64,000 nt of DNA, from positions 2,418,001-2,482,000 of the forward strand of contig NZ_CP089746.1 of the NCBI RefSeq assembly GCF_029541745.1, written 5' to 3'. This document shows, in pieces, positions 52,628 to 62,188 of the stretch; within the stretch, counting starts at the first letter, position 1, and every line of letters begins with the position of its first letter. The position numbers and the translations under genes are program-made. This DNA comes from Streptomyces sp. LX-29. GTDB lineage: Bacteria; Actinomycetota; Actinomycetes; Streptomycetales; Streptomycetaceae. The notes beneath the pieces are model-generated. The model was not told the DNA's origin. It ran no database searches and worked only from the letters and a program-made list of their open reading frames with translations.

Positions 52628-53310
52628 GTGCGGCGCCGAGCACCGACGGTCCCTCCGACGACCCCATCGAGCGGTATGTCGCGACCCTGTCGGCGGCGCT
52701 GCAGGGACCGGCGCGCGACAAGGCCCGGCTGGTCGAGGAGATCCGCGACGGCCTCGACGACGCCGTGGCGGCGCACACCTGCGAGGGGGTCCCCTACGAG
52801 CACGCCGCCCACGCGGCCATCACCGAGTTCGGCTCGCCGGACAACCTGGTGCCCAGCTGTCAGCGGGAGCTGACGATCGCCCAGGCCCGGCACACCGCAC
52901 GGGCCGCCGCGCTGGCGGTGCCCTTCGCGATCGCCTGCTGGCTGGTGATCCGGACGGCCGGCGACGACCGTGCGTGGGAGCTGAGCCGTGCCACGCAGCT
53001 GCTGACGGCGCATCTGGTCGGCGTCGCCGCCACCGCGGCGGCGCTGGCCGGCGCGACCTGGGCGGCCACCGGCCCGCTCGCCCGCTGGCTGCCCACCCCA
53101 CCCCGGCTGCCGCTGGCGGTCGCCTGGACCGGCACGGCCGCGAGCGTGGCCATGGCCGTCACGGCGCTGGTGCTCGTCACCCTGTCGGTCGCGGTCACGA
53201 ACTGGCCGCTGGCCGTGGCCGCCGGTCTGCTCGCGGCGGCGTCGCACGCCGTGGTGGCGGCGTCGGCCCGCACCTGCCGCCGGTGCGCCCGCCTCCGCGC
53301 CCCCTCCTAG
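52624..53310 (+). CDS. Membrane protein with permease-prefix-like N-terminus, partner of PadR
   Basis: 228 residues. The first ~95 residues form a soluble helical domain (IERYVATLSAALQGPARDKARLVEE, shortened to its key part LSAALQGPARDKARLVEE, then YEHAAHAAITEFGSP) seen N-terminally in PadR-linked permeases. Four membrane helices follow (AALAVPFAIACWLVI and others). Genes of this type, next to PadR, resemble anti-sigma or permease-prefix proteins. Function unproven. Confidence 0.75.
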   Translation: MSAAPSTDGPSDDPIERYVATLSAALQGPARDKARLVEEIRDGLDDAVAAHTCEGVPYEHAAHAAITEFGSPDNLVPSCQRELTIAQARHTARAAALAVPFAIACWLVIRTAGDDRAWELSRATQLLTAHLVGVAATAAALAGATWAATGPLARWLPTPPRLPLAVAWTGTAASVAMAVTALVLVTLSVAVTNWPLAVAAGLLAAASHAVVAASARTCRRCARLRAPS

Positions 53311-53974
53311 CCGTCCGCCGATTTCCGTTCCCGGGATATCCACCGCCGGGCCTTTCCCCGGGAATCCCTCCGGCGATGCGTCGTCAGATTCCGCATTCGC
53401 CGCCGATAACCCCGGGTCGCGACGGACCACTCCGCACACCGGATCACTCCACGGACAAGGCGCACCCGCCCCCGATGCGGCTGATCACGCCGCACCTCCG
53501 CGCGAGGCGGCGATCCAAGCCGTTTGCCAGCCCTCACTCCCTTCGCATCAGCACCCCTTCTGCTTTGCCAGTGCATAGAGAAGACGCCCGCTGACGCGCC
53601 CCACGGGGGGCGATCCCCCACCACCGCGGCGAGCACGGGTCGGGAGACCCCCGGGACATCTGCCGAAAGTCCCAGGGAACCGGACAGATGGAATCGGACT
53701 CTTAGGACTTAGGGCACATAGTTACCGCCGGTGACTGAGGTCACAGGTTTGCTGGCGGGAATGTCACTCACTGCCCGCCTTCAGCACACTTTCCGTCCAC
53801 ATTGTCACGCCGTGCAGCACCCGGACGGCATTCCGCAAGATCTTCTTTCGCTCTCGGGAAGAGATCCAGAGCGCAGCGTGACAAAAACCCCCGGAAAGGT
53901 CCCGAGTCGATCTTTTCCGGAAATCCCGACGCTTGTGGGCCGCGAAATCCATGTGTTTTGGTTACGGCCGTTCC
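53311..53974. other. Long upstream region of the Rpf gene
   Basis: About 660 bp without a recognisable gene before the riboswitch. From about 53700 it is A/T-richer and should contain the rpf promoter. The palindrome at 53731-53744 is listed separately. Confidence 0.45.
53731..53744. promoter_or_regulatory. Candidate Crp-binding site
   Basis: GTGACTGAGGTCAC is a perfect palindrome (GTGAC/GTCAC) that fits the actinobacterial Crp pattern GTG-N6-GNCAC. Crp control of rpf genes is known in mycobacteria and Streptomyces. It lies about 240 bp upstream of the riboswitch. Confidence 0.5.
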
Positions 53975-55415
<1,441 letters not shown>

Positions 55416-55428
55416 GTCTGAGCATCAC

Positions 55429-55469
55429 CCGAAGTGCCCGGTCCGCCCCACGCGGACCGGGCACTTCGG
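55429..55469 (+). terminator. Rpf gene terminator hairpin
   Basis: Perfect 18-bp stem (CCGAAGTGCCCGGTCCGC / GCGGACCGGGCACTTCGG) with a 5-nt loop, 14 bp after the rpf stop codon. Confidence 0.9.
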
Positions 55470-55496
55470 CGTTTCCGCGCCGGTAGCCTCTCGGCC

Positions 55497-56063
55497 ATGT
55501 CCTTCGAGAGTGCCCGGCCCGCTCCCGTTCCCCCGCACGGCGACGCCCCGGCCCGGGACGGCCGTACGGTCCCCGACCGGGACGAGGCCGCCCGGCCCGG
55601 GGAGCCCGCGGCCGCTCCCCGGTCACCCGCGCCCCGGCGGTCCCCACCGGCCCGGCCCGCGCGGCGGTCCCGGCGCGAGGGACTTCCCTGGACCGTCCTG
55701 GCCTGTCTGCTCTGCGCCTGCGCCGTCAGCGCGCTCTTCCTGCCCGTCGCCTTCCACGAGGACCGCGCCACCCAGGAGTGCGGCTCCGTCCTGTCCCCGC
55801 ATGTGGCACGGCAGGGCGGCGGCGAGGCGCGCTACGGCCACGAGTGCGCCGCGCTGCGGACCCAGCGCCTGGGGTACTCCGCCCTCTTCCTGGCCGGCGC
55901 CGGCGTCACGCTCGCCGTCGCCGGCTCCCTGACGGGGCGGGGCCGGGGGCAGACCGAGCGGCAGCGCCCCGCGGCCCCGCGCCCACCGGCGCAGCGGCCC
56001 TCCGCCGCGCACGCGAACGGCCGGGCGGGGGCCCCTACGGACCCCCGCCCGGCCGTCTCCTAG
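55497..56063 (+). CDS. Hypothetical membrane protein, 188 residues
   Basis: Pro/Arg-rich, likely disordered ends enclose two hydrophobic segments (about 64-84, GLPWTVLACLLCACAVSALF, and 127-147, YSALFLAGAGVTLAVAGSL). The loop between them has two or three cysteines (QECGSV, HECAAL) that could form a disulfide. The ATG at 55497 follows the rpf terminator. It is convergent with hbpS, with a 4-bp gap. No family recognised. Confidence 0.65.
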   Translation: MSFESARPAPVPPHGDAPARDGRTVPDRDEAARPGEPAAAPRSPAPRRSPPARPARRSRREGLPWTVLACLLCACAVSALFLPVAFHEDRATQECGSVLSPHVARQGGGEARYGHECAALRTQRLGYSALFLAGAGVTLAVAGSLTGRGRGQTERQRPAAPRPPAQRPSAAHANGRAGAPTDPRPAVS

Positions 56064-56067
56064 CGGC

Positions 56068-56634
56068 TCAGCCCGCGAGCGCCGCCGCGCCCGCGCTCGC
56101 GTACTTCTCGTCCAGGTCGCCGCTGGGCGCGCCGGCCACGCCGATGCCCGCGATCGGCGCGCCCTTGGCCGGGGCCTGCACCGGCACCGCGCCCGCCAGG
56201 AACAGCGTGCCCGGGATGTCCTTCAGGTTCGGCGCCTGCTGGAGGCGCTTGACCAGCTCGGAGGTGGGGGCGTTCCAGGAGACGGCCGTGTACGCCTTGC
56301 GCTGCGCCGACTCGTACGACTGCGGGCCCGCGCCGTCGCCGCGGAGCACCACCACCGTGTTGCCGTTGCGGTCGACGACCGAGACGGTGATCCGCTGGCC
56401 GTCCTTCTCCGCCGCGTCGAGCGCCGCCTGGGCGGCCTCGGTCGCGGCGTCCACGGTGAGGTGGGTGGACTGGTAGGTCGCCTTCTTGGGAGCCGGGGCG
56501 GCCGGCGCGGCGGCCGGGGCCACCGGCTGGCTCTCCTCCGTGCCCGCCGCGTTCGCCGACACCACGCCCAGCGTTCCGCCGCCCAGCAGCGCCGCCGCCA
56601 CCGCCACCGTCAGCACCCGCGTGTTCTTCGCCAT
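56068..56634 (-). CDS. hbpS: Extracellular heme-binding protein HbpS (GlcG/HbpS family)
   Basis: 188 residues with a signal peptide (about 1-30, ending NAAG). The HbpS/GlcG domain begins STHLTVDAATEAAQAALDAAEKDG, continues VVDRNGNTVVVLRGDGAGP and SYESAQRKAYTAVSWNAP, and ends PIAGIGVAGAPSGDLDEKYA. HbpS proteins bind heme/iron and modulate the sensor kinase SenS during redox stress. It is divergent from a histidine kinase and response regulator pair, exactly the arrangement of the HbpS-SenS-SenR system. GGAGAGG precedes the ATG. Confidence 0.92.
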   Translation of the reverse strand: MAKNTRVLTVAVAAALLGGGTLGVVSANAAGTEESQPVAPAAAPAAPAPKKATYQSTHLTVDAATEAAQAALDAAEKDGQRITVSVVDRNGNTVVVLRGDGAGPQSYESAQRKAYTAVSWNAPTSELVKRLQQAPNLKDIPGTLFLAGAVPVQAPAKGAPIAGIGVAGAPSGDLDEKYASAGAAALAG

Positions 56635-56783
56635 GAGTCTGCCTCTCCTTCGGTTCATGCCTGCCTGAGGACTCGCCCCGATCCTCCGGCCGGGCACTCC
56701 CCCGCCACATCGCCGTACCCGCCGACCCCGCCATCGGCCGATCGGTTGATGCGCCGGTGATCCGCGCAGGTCACGATGGGGTG

Positions 56784-58007
56784 ATGAGGCACGAGCAGGA
56801 CCCCGACGCGCGCTGGCTGGCCGCGGTGATGCACGCGGCGTTCTTCCTGTTGCTGGCCGCCTCGCTGACCCGCTTCCTGCTGCGCCACCCCGGCGAGGCC
56901 CGCACGCCGTGGATCATCGCGCTCAGCGTCGTGCTCGCACTGCTGTACGTGCTCGGGCCCGCCCTCGGCTTCCGGCCCACCCCACGGCGCCTGGCCTGGC
57001 TCGGCACGGTGGTCGCCGTCTGGGTGGTGCTGGTGCTGCTGGCGCCCAGCTTCGCCTGGTGCGCGGTCCCCCTCTTCTATACGGGGCTGCGCGCGCTGCC
57101 GCCGCGCGCGGCGCTCGCCCTGGTCGCGGTCCTCACCGCTCTGGTCGTCGGGGCGCAGCTGCGGCTGTCCTCGGGCTTCGACCCGAACCTGGTGCTCGCC
57201 CCGCCCGCCGTCGCCGCCGTGGCCACCGCCGTCTTCGTCCACATGGATCGGCAGGCCGAGCGGCTGGCCGCCACCGAGCGGCGCGAGGGCACGCTCGCGG
57301 AGCGGCAGCGGCTGTCCATGGAGATCCACGACACCATCGCGCAGGGGCTTTCCAGCCAGCAGATGCTGCTCCAGGCCGCCGAGCGGGTCTGGGACACCGA
57401 CCCGGACGCGGCCCGCGCCCATGTGCGCACCGCCGCCGGCGTCGCCGAGCGGGACCTCGCCGAGGCCCGGCGCTTCGTTCGGGGGCTGGGGCCGGCGGAC
57501 CTGGCCGAAGGCGGCGGGCTTCCGGAGGCGCTGCGCGCGCTGACCCGGCGGGAGTCCGCCCAGCACGGGTCCGGCCGTGGCGGGCCCCATGTGCGCTGTC
57601 TCATCGACGGCACCCCGCTCCCCCTCCCCGACCACGTCCAGTCGGCCCTGCTCCGCATCGCCCAGGGAGCCCTGGCCAACGTCCGCGAGCACGCCGAGGC
57701 CGGCGCCGCCGTGCTGACCCTCAGCTACCTCGGCGACCAGGTCGTGCTGGACGTGGCGGACGACGGGCGTGGCTTCCAGCCCGGTGCGGCGGCAGCGGCG
57801 GGCGGGGCGACGGGTGAGGGGAGCGTGCGCGGGCACGGGCTGCCCGCCATGCGCGCCCGGGCCGCCCAGGTCGGCGGCACCCTGACCGTGGAGTCCGCCC
57901 CCGGCGAGGGCACGGTCGTCTCGGCCGCCGTCCCGCTGGGCCAGACCCCGCCCCCCACGTCCCGCACGCCCCGCGGCGGCCCCGGTACCCAGGAGGAGAC
58001 ATCATGA
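56784..58007 (+). CDS. senS: Sensor histidine kinase SenS-like
   Basis: 407 residues. About five membrane helices in the first 165 residues (HAAFFLLLAASLTRFLL, WIIALSVVLALLYVLG, LGTVVAVWVVLVLLAPS and others). The HisKA_3 dimerisation box is RLSMEIHDTIAQGLSSQQML with the phospho-His. The ATPase has LRIAQGALANVREHA and DVADDGRGF. It senses redox or heme status through HbpS and phosphorylates SenR. ATG at 56784. Its stop overlaps the senR start (ATGA, 58004-58007). Confidence 0.9.
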   Translation: MRHEQDPDARWLAAVMHAAFFLLLAASLTRFLLRHPGEARTPWIIALSVVLALLYVLGPALGFRPTPRRLAWLGTVVAVWVVLVLLAPSFAWCAVPLFYTGLRALPPRAALALVAVLTALVVGAQLRLSSGFDPNLVLAPPAVAAVATAVFVHMDRQAERLAATERREGTLAERQRLSMEIHDTIAQGLSSQQMLLQAAERVWDTDPDAARAHVRTAAGVAERDLAEARRFVRGLGPADLAEGGGLPEALRALTRRESAQHGSGRGGPHVRCLIDGTPLPLPDHVQSALLRIAQGALANVREHAEAGAAVLTLSYLGDQVVLDVADDGRGFQPGAAAAAGGATGEGSVRGHGLPAMRARAAQVGGTLTVESAPGEGTVVSAAVPLGQTPPPTSRTPRGGPGTQEETS

Positions 58008-58693
58008 GCGCGGTCCGGACGATCCGGATTCTGCTCTGCGACGACCATGTGGTGGTGCGCGCCGGCCTGCTCGCGCTGCTGAGCAGCGAGCCGGACATCG
58101 AGGTCGTCGGCGAGGCGGGCAGCGGTGAGGCGGCCGTCGCCCTGGCGGCGCGGCTCGGCCCGGACGTCGTGCTGATGGATCTCCAGCTCGGCGCGGGCAT
58201 CGACGGCGTCGAGGCGACGCGCCGGATCGTCGCGGCCCGGACGGGAGGCGAGGAACCGGCCCGGGACCGGGCCGCCGACGCGCCGGTCCCCGGCTCCGGC
58301 CCCCATGTCCTGGTCCTCACCACCTATGACACCGACGCCGACATCAGCCGCGCCATCGACGCCGGCGCCACCGGCTATCTGTTGAAGGCCGAGCGGCCCG
58401 AGGCGCTGTTCGCGGCCATCCGGTCCGCCGCGCAGGGGCGCACCGCGCTCTCCCCTCCGGTGGCCAGCCGGATGATGGCCCGCATGCGCCAGCCGCGCCC
58501 GGCGCTGACCGGGCGTGAGCTGGACATCCTCGGTCAGCTCGCGCGGGGGCTGAGCAACCGCGAGATCGCCCGGGCGCTGTTCATCAGCGAGGCCACCGTC
58601 AAGACCCACCTCGGGCGCGTGTACGACAAGTTGGGCGTCGACACGCGGGCGGGCGCGGTCGCGGTCGCCAAGGAGCAGCGGCTGCTCCCCTGA
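58004..58693 (+). CDS. senR: Response regulator SenR-like (NarL/LuxR type)
   Basis: 229 residues. Receiver: ILLCDDHVVVRAGLLALL, phospho-Asp in VVLMDLQLGAGIDG, LLKAERPEALF with the Lys. The receiver is interrupted by a Pro/Ala/Arg insertion near residue 80-100. LuxR HTH: LTGRELDILGQLARGLSNREIARALF and ISEATVKTHLGRVYDKLGV, here given in two parts of the family pattern. Controls oxidative-stress and heme genes, including hbpS, in the known system. Confidence 0.9.
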   Translation: MSAVRTIRILLCDDHVVVRAGLLALLSSEPDIEVVGEAGSGEAAVALAARLGPDVVLMDLQLGAGIDGVEATRRIVAARTGGEEPARDRAADAPVPGSGPHVLVLTTYDTDADISRAIDAGATGYLLKAERPEALFAAIRSAAQGRTALSPPVASRMMARMRQPRPALTGRELDILGQLARGLSNREIARALFISEATVKTHLGRVYDKLGVDTRAGAVAVAKEQRLLP

Positions 58694-58729
58694 TCCCGAC
58701 TGATCCCGACCGCGGCGCGGGGCCGACTC

Positions 58730-59140
58730 CTAGCCGCCGATCCGCTCGCCGTCCACGGTGACCGTCGCCACCGTGTCGTAGAACGACAGAAAGCCCTTGA
58801 TCGGGGCGACCGTCTCGATCGGTTCGAGGTAGGACCACACCACGTCCCGGCGGACGACCGCCCCGGCGTCCGTGCCGTCGCCGACATACGACCAGTACGA
58901 GGCGACGCCCTTGAACGGGCACACGGTCTGCGAGTCGGTCGGCTCCAGGAGCGTCAGGTCCACGTCGTCCGGGGGGAGGTAGTAGCGGGCCGGCAGGCCC
59001 GTCTCGTGGACCAGCAGCGGGCGCCGGGACTCGGCGACCAGGCGGCCGTCGATCTCCACCCGTATGTGCTGCGAGCCGGGCGCCACCTCGACGCGGTGGG
59101 TGGTCCGGGGGTGCGTGGTGCTGTGGTGGTGGGACGGCAC
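58730..59140 (-). CDS. DUF427 domain protein
   Basis: 136 residues from GTG 59140 with GGGAGGGG upstream. Family signatures: VEIDGRLVAESRRPLLVHETGLPARYYLP (key part RPLLVHETGLPARYYLP), CPFKGVASYWSY, and WSYLEPIETVAPIKGFLSFY. DUF427 proteins are small beta-tent soluble proteins. Function unknown. Convergent with senR. Confidence 0.9.
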   Translation of the reverse strand: MPSHHHSTTHPRTTHRVEVAPGSQHIRVEIDGRLVAESRRPLLVHETGLPARYYLPPDDVDLTLLEPTDSQTVCPFKGVASYWSYVGDGTDAGAVVRRDVVWSYLEPIETVAPIKGFLSFYDTVATVTVDGERIGG

Positions 59141-59224
59141 GGGAATTCCCCTCCCTGACTCCTGCGGGCTCCCGCGACTGCGGAGGCTCGTTCGTAAGAC
59201 GCCGGCCCGGTGCCTCCTATTCCT

Positions 59225-59285
59225 GGATTCCCGGTCCCGTTCCGGATTCCCGGTCCCGTTCCGGATTTCCGGTCCTCTCCCGGAT
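59225..59285. repeat. 19-bp tandem repeats downstream of a 76-residue gene
   Basis: Three units of the type GGATTCCCGGTCCCGTTCC: 59225-59243, 59244-59262, and a diverged third to about 59280, near the end of the next minus-strand gene. Confidence 0.75.
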
Positions 59286-59290
59286 TCCCC

Positions 59291-59521
59291 TCATTCCTCC
59301 GGGAGGCTGTCCCACGCCTCGCCGCCCGGGTGCAGTTCGTACCCCTCCGCCGCCGCGATGGCCTGCGCCTGCGCCCGGCTGTGCAGCGGCACCTCGTGGG
59401 TCTCGCTCGTGACCTCGGCGTGGGTGCCCTCGTCGTCGGCGACGGCCTCGATCGAGTGCGTCTCGTAGATGGCACGCCCCGCCTCGGACGTGCTCCAGAC
59501 CACGTACATGCTCCTTGTCAT
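59291..59521 (-). CDS. Small hypothetical protein, 76 residues
   Basis: Starts MTRSMYVVWSTSEAGRAIYE at ATG 59521; ATG 59509 is an alternative. Reads as a small alpha/beta domain (HAEVTSETHEVPLHSRAQAQ) with an acidic C-terminus (AWDSLPEE). Typical of small conserved actinobacterial proteins, but I recognise no family. Confidence 0.55.
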   Translation of the reverse strand: MTRSMYVVWSTSEAGRAIYETHSIEAVADDEGTHAEVTSETHEVPLHSRAQAQAIAAAEGYELHPGGEAWDSLPEE

Positions 59522-59660
59522 CGGGCTCACTCCCCGGGCGACCGGACCGGACGGAAGAGTTCCCCCGGTCCCAGGATCCCACCTGAACGGCGTCCCCACC
59601 CCGCGTTGGCACCCGATCGCCGCGTGTCGCCCCCGTTGGCCGGTCCCGGTCGGGGGGTGC

Positions 59661-60926
59661 CTAGGCGCCCGCCCGCCGGCCGGCGATCATCGCGGTGAGC
59701 CAGGCCAGCACCGCCAGCGCGCCCCCGCACCACATCACGCTGGTGACGCCGAAGCCGTCGGCGGCCCGCCCGCCGAGCAGCGCGCCCAGCGAGATCGCCA
59801 CGTTGAACACCCCGACGAAGAGCGCGGAGGCCGCCTCGCGGGCGCGGGGTGCCGCGGCCAGCACCCAGGTCTGCGCGGTGACCGAGACGCCCCCGTAGGC
59901 CAGCCCCCACAGCACCAGCAGCGCCGCGGCGCCCACGGTGGTGCCGCCCGCGAGCGGGGTCAGCAGCTCCGCGGCGGCGAGCAGGGCGATGATCACCGTG
60001 AAGGTGTGCCGGGGGTCGCGATGCGCCCGGGCGCCGGCGAGGAAGTTCCCCACGATGCCGGCCAGCCCGTAGGTCAGCAGCAGGGTGCTGACCAGGCCGG
60101 CCCCGACCCCGGCCACGTCCTCCAGCACCGGCCGGACATAGGTGTAGGCGCCGAAGTGCCCGGTCACCAGCAGGAGCGTGGTGATCAGCCCCGCTCGCAG
60201 CCGGGCGTCGCGGAAGAGTCCGGGCACCTGGCCGAGCCGGATCGGCTCGTCGGTGGCGGGCAGCGGCGGCAGCAGGACCGCCATGGCCACCGCCACCACC
60301 AGTGCCAGGGCGGCCATGACGGCGAAGGCCGCCCGCCAGTCGGCGAGGTCGCCGACGAGGGTGCCGGCGGGCACCCCGAGCACGGACGCCACCGCGATCC
60401 CGCTGAAGATCAGTGAGGTGGCGTGGCCGACGGACCGCTCCGGCACCAGCCGGGGCGCCATCCCCGCCGCCATCGACCAGACCCCGCCGATGCTCACGCC
60501 CACCAGCACCCGGGCGACCAGCAGCACGCCGAAGTCGGGCGCCAGCGCCGAGAGCAGATTGGCGACGGCCAGCAGCGCCATCAGGGCGCACAGCACGATC
60601 CGCCGGTCCAGCCGGCCGACGCCGACGGTCAGCAGCGGGGCGGCGACGGCCGCGACGATCCCGGGCACGGTCATGGTCAGGCCGACCGTGCCGGCGGAGA
60701 CGTCGAGCGTGGAGCCGATGGCGGTGAGCAGACCGACCGGGAGCATCTCGGTGGTGACGACGGAGAAGGTGCCCACCGCCACCGCCAGCACGGCGGGCCA
60801 GCGGGGACGATCGACGGCGGTCCGGGCCGGACCCGAAGCGCGCTCGGAAGGGGTGGGGGGAGACATGGGCGGTGCGGACCGGCCCGAGTCGGGCGCGGGT
60901 GTGGGGAGTTCTGTTCTCTCGACCAT
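59661..60926 (-). CDS. MFS transporter (DHA1-type)
   Basis: 421 residues with twelve membrane helices. The first is WPAVLAVAVGTFSVVTTEML and motif A-like RLDRRIVLCALMAL lies in the loop between helices 2 and 3. Helix 4-5 ARVLVGVSIGGVWSMAAGM is typical of AraJ/Cml-type exporters of sugars or drugs. ATG 60926 used; ATG 60866 is also possible. Divergent from a LysR gene 90 bp away, which likely controls it. Confidence 0.9.
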   Translation of the reverse strand: MVERTELPTPAPDSGRSAPPMSPPTPSERASGPARTAVDRPRWPAVLAVAVGTFSVVTTEMLPVGLLTAIGSTLDVSAGTVGLTMTVPGIVAAVAAPLLTVGVGRLDRRIVLCALMALLAVANLLSALAPDFGVLLVARVLVGVSIGGVWSMAAGMAPRLVPERSVGHATSLIFSGIAVASVLGVPAGTLVGDLADWRAAFAVMAALALVVAVAMAVLLPPLPATDEPIRLGQVPGLFRDARLRAGLITTLLLVTGHFGAYTYVRPVLEDVAGVGAGLVSTLLLTYGLAGIVGNFLAGARAHRDPRHTFTVIIALLAAAELLTPLAGGTTVGAAALLVLWGLAYGGVSVTAQTWVLAAAPRAREAASALFVGVFNVAISLGALLGGRAADGFGVTSVMWCGGALAVLAWLTAMIAGRRAGA

Positions 60927-61016
60927 GAATCCAGCGAACAACCGTGCGCTTTCGGGAACAACGCCGAAGGTCTCACCCTTCTATGAGTCAGGCTCATCGA
61001 TCCGAGGGAGTGGCGG

Positions 61017-61925
61017 GTGGACATCGGCGGCGGTCTGGCCATACGGGAGCTGGAGTGCTTCCTCGTGCTCAGCGAGGAGCTGCACTTCGGGCGGACCGCC
61101 GAGCGGCTGTACGTGTCGCAGGGCAGGGTGAGTCAGCTGCTGCGCTCGCTGGAGCGACGGATCGGGGCCCGGCTGCTGGAGCGCACCAGCCGCCGGGCGC
61201 GGCTGACCCCGCTGGGCGAGCGCCTGCTGGCCGAGCTGACTCCCGCGTACGCCTCGCTGTACGGGGCGGTGGAGTCGGCGCGCGCGGCGGCGCGCGGGCT
61301 GGACGGGGTGCTGCGCGTGGGGTTCCTCGGCACCGCCGACGAGGGGGTGATGGGCGCGGTCACCGACTTCCGCGACCGGCACCCGCGCTGCGAGGTGGAG
61401 ACGGTGGAGATCCCGCTCGGCGACCCGTTCGGCGCGGTGCGGCACGGGGCGGTCGACGCGGCCATCGTCAGCCTGCCGGTCGCCGAGCCCGACCTGGCGC
61501 TGGGCCCGGTCTTCTCCCGGCAGCCGCAGACCCTGGCGGTCTCGGTCCGGCACCCCTTCGCCGGGCGGGCCTCGCTGAGCGCCGAGGAGCTCGCCGACTG
61601 TCGCGTCATCGGCGTCGCCGGCCCGGCGCCGCGCTACTGGCGCGAGTCGATGGCCCCCAGCACCACTCCCGACGGCCGACCGGTCCCGCGCGGCCCCGAG
61701 GTGAGCACGCTTCAGGAGGGATTGACCTCGGTGGCGGCCGGCCGGGGCGCGATGCTGTTCTGCGCGCCCACCGCCCGGCGGCACGGGCGCGGCGATGTGG
61801 CCTTCGTGCCGGTGGAGGGGCTGCCGGACTCGGCCCTGGGGCTGGTGTGGCGCCGCACCCACGAGACCGAGCGGGTGCGCGCGTTCAGCCGCGCCCTGGC
61901 GGACCGCGTGACGGCCGCCGGCTGA
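61017..61925 (+). CDS. LysR-family transcriptional regulator
   Basis: 302 residues from GTG 61017. N-terminal winged HTH: AIRELECFLVLSEELHFGRTAERLY (first half LECFLVLSEELHFGRTAERL), then VSQGRVSQLLRSLERRIGARLLER. The C-terminal substrate-binding domain begins GVLRVGFLGTADEG. Divergent from the MFS gene; LysR proteins normally control such neighbours with a small-molecule inducer. Confidence 0.93.
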   Translation: MDIGGGLAIRELECFLVLSEELHFGRTAERLYVSQGRVSQLLRSLERRIGARLLERTSRRARLTPLGERLLAELTPAYASLYGAVESARAAARGLDGVLRVGFLGTADEGVMGAVTDFRDRHPRCEVETVEIPLGDPFGAVRHGAVDAAIVSLPVAEPDLALGPVFSRQPQTLAVSVRHPFAGRASLSAEELADCRVIGVAGPAPRYWRESMAPSTTPDGRPVPRGPEVSTLQEGLTSVAAGRGAMLFCAPTARRHGRGDVAFVPVEGLPDSALGLVWRRTHETERVRAFSRALADRVTAAG

Positions 61926-61969
61926 CGGTTCGGCCCGGCGGGCGGGTCGGGACGACGACCGATCGGCCC

Positions 61970-62130
61970 CCGGTCGCCCGCGGGACGGGGGCCGGGGGCC
62001 GGGGGCCGGGGGACGCGAAACGGAGGACGCGGGACGGGGGACGCGGGAACGGGGACGGGGACGCGGGACGGAGGATGCGGGACGCGGGGGCGGCGGACCC
62101 GGGACGGGGGACGGGAGACCGCCCCGAATG
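61970..62130. repeat. GGGACGCGGGACGG-type short repeat tract
   Basis: Between the LysR and RodA/FtsW genes, repeats of GGGGGCC and GGGACGCGGGACGGGGG-type units run for about 150 bp (e.g. GGACGCGGGACGGAGGATGC). Non-coding as far as can be seen. Confidence 0.7.
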
Positions 62131-62188
62131 ACACCCAGATAACGGGATCTAACGGACATATACCCCGCCGCTTGCTACATTCCCCGCC

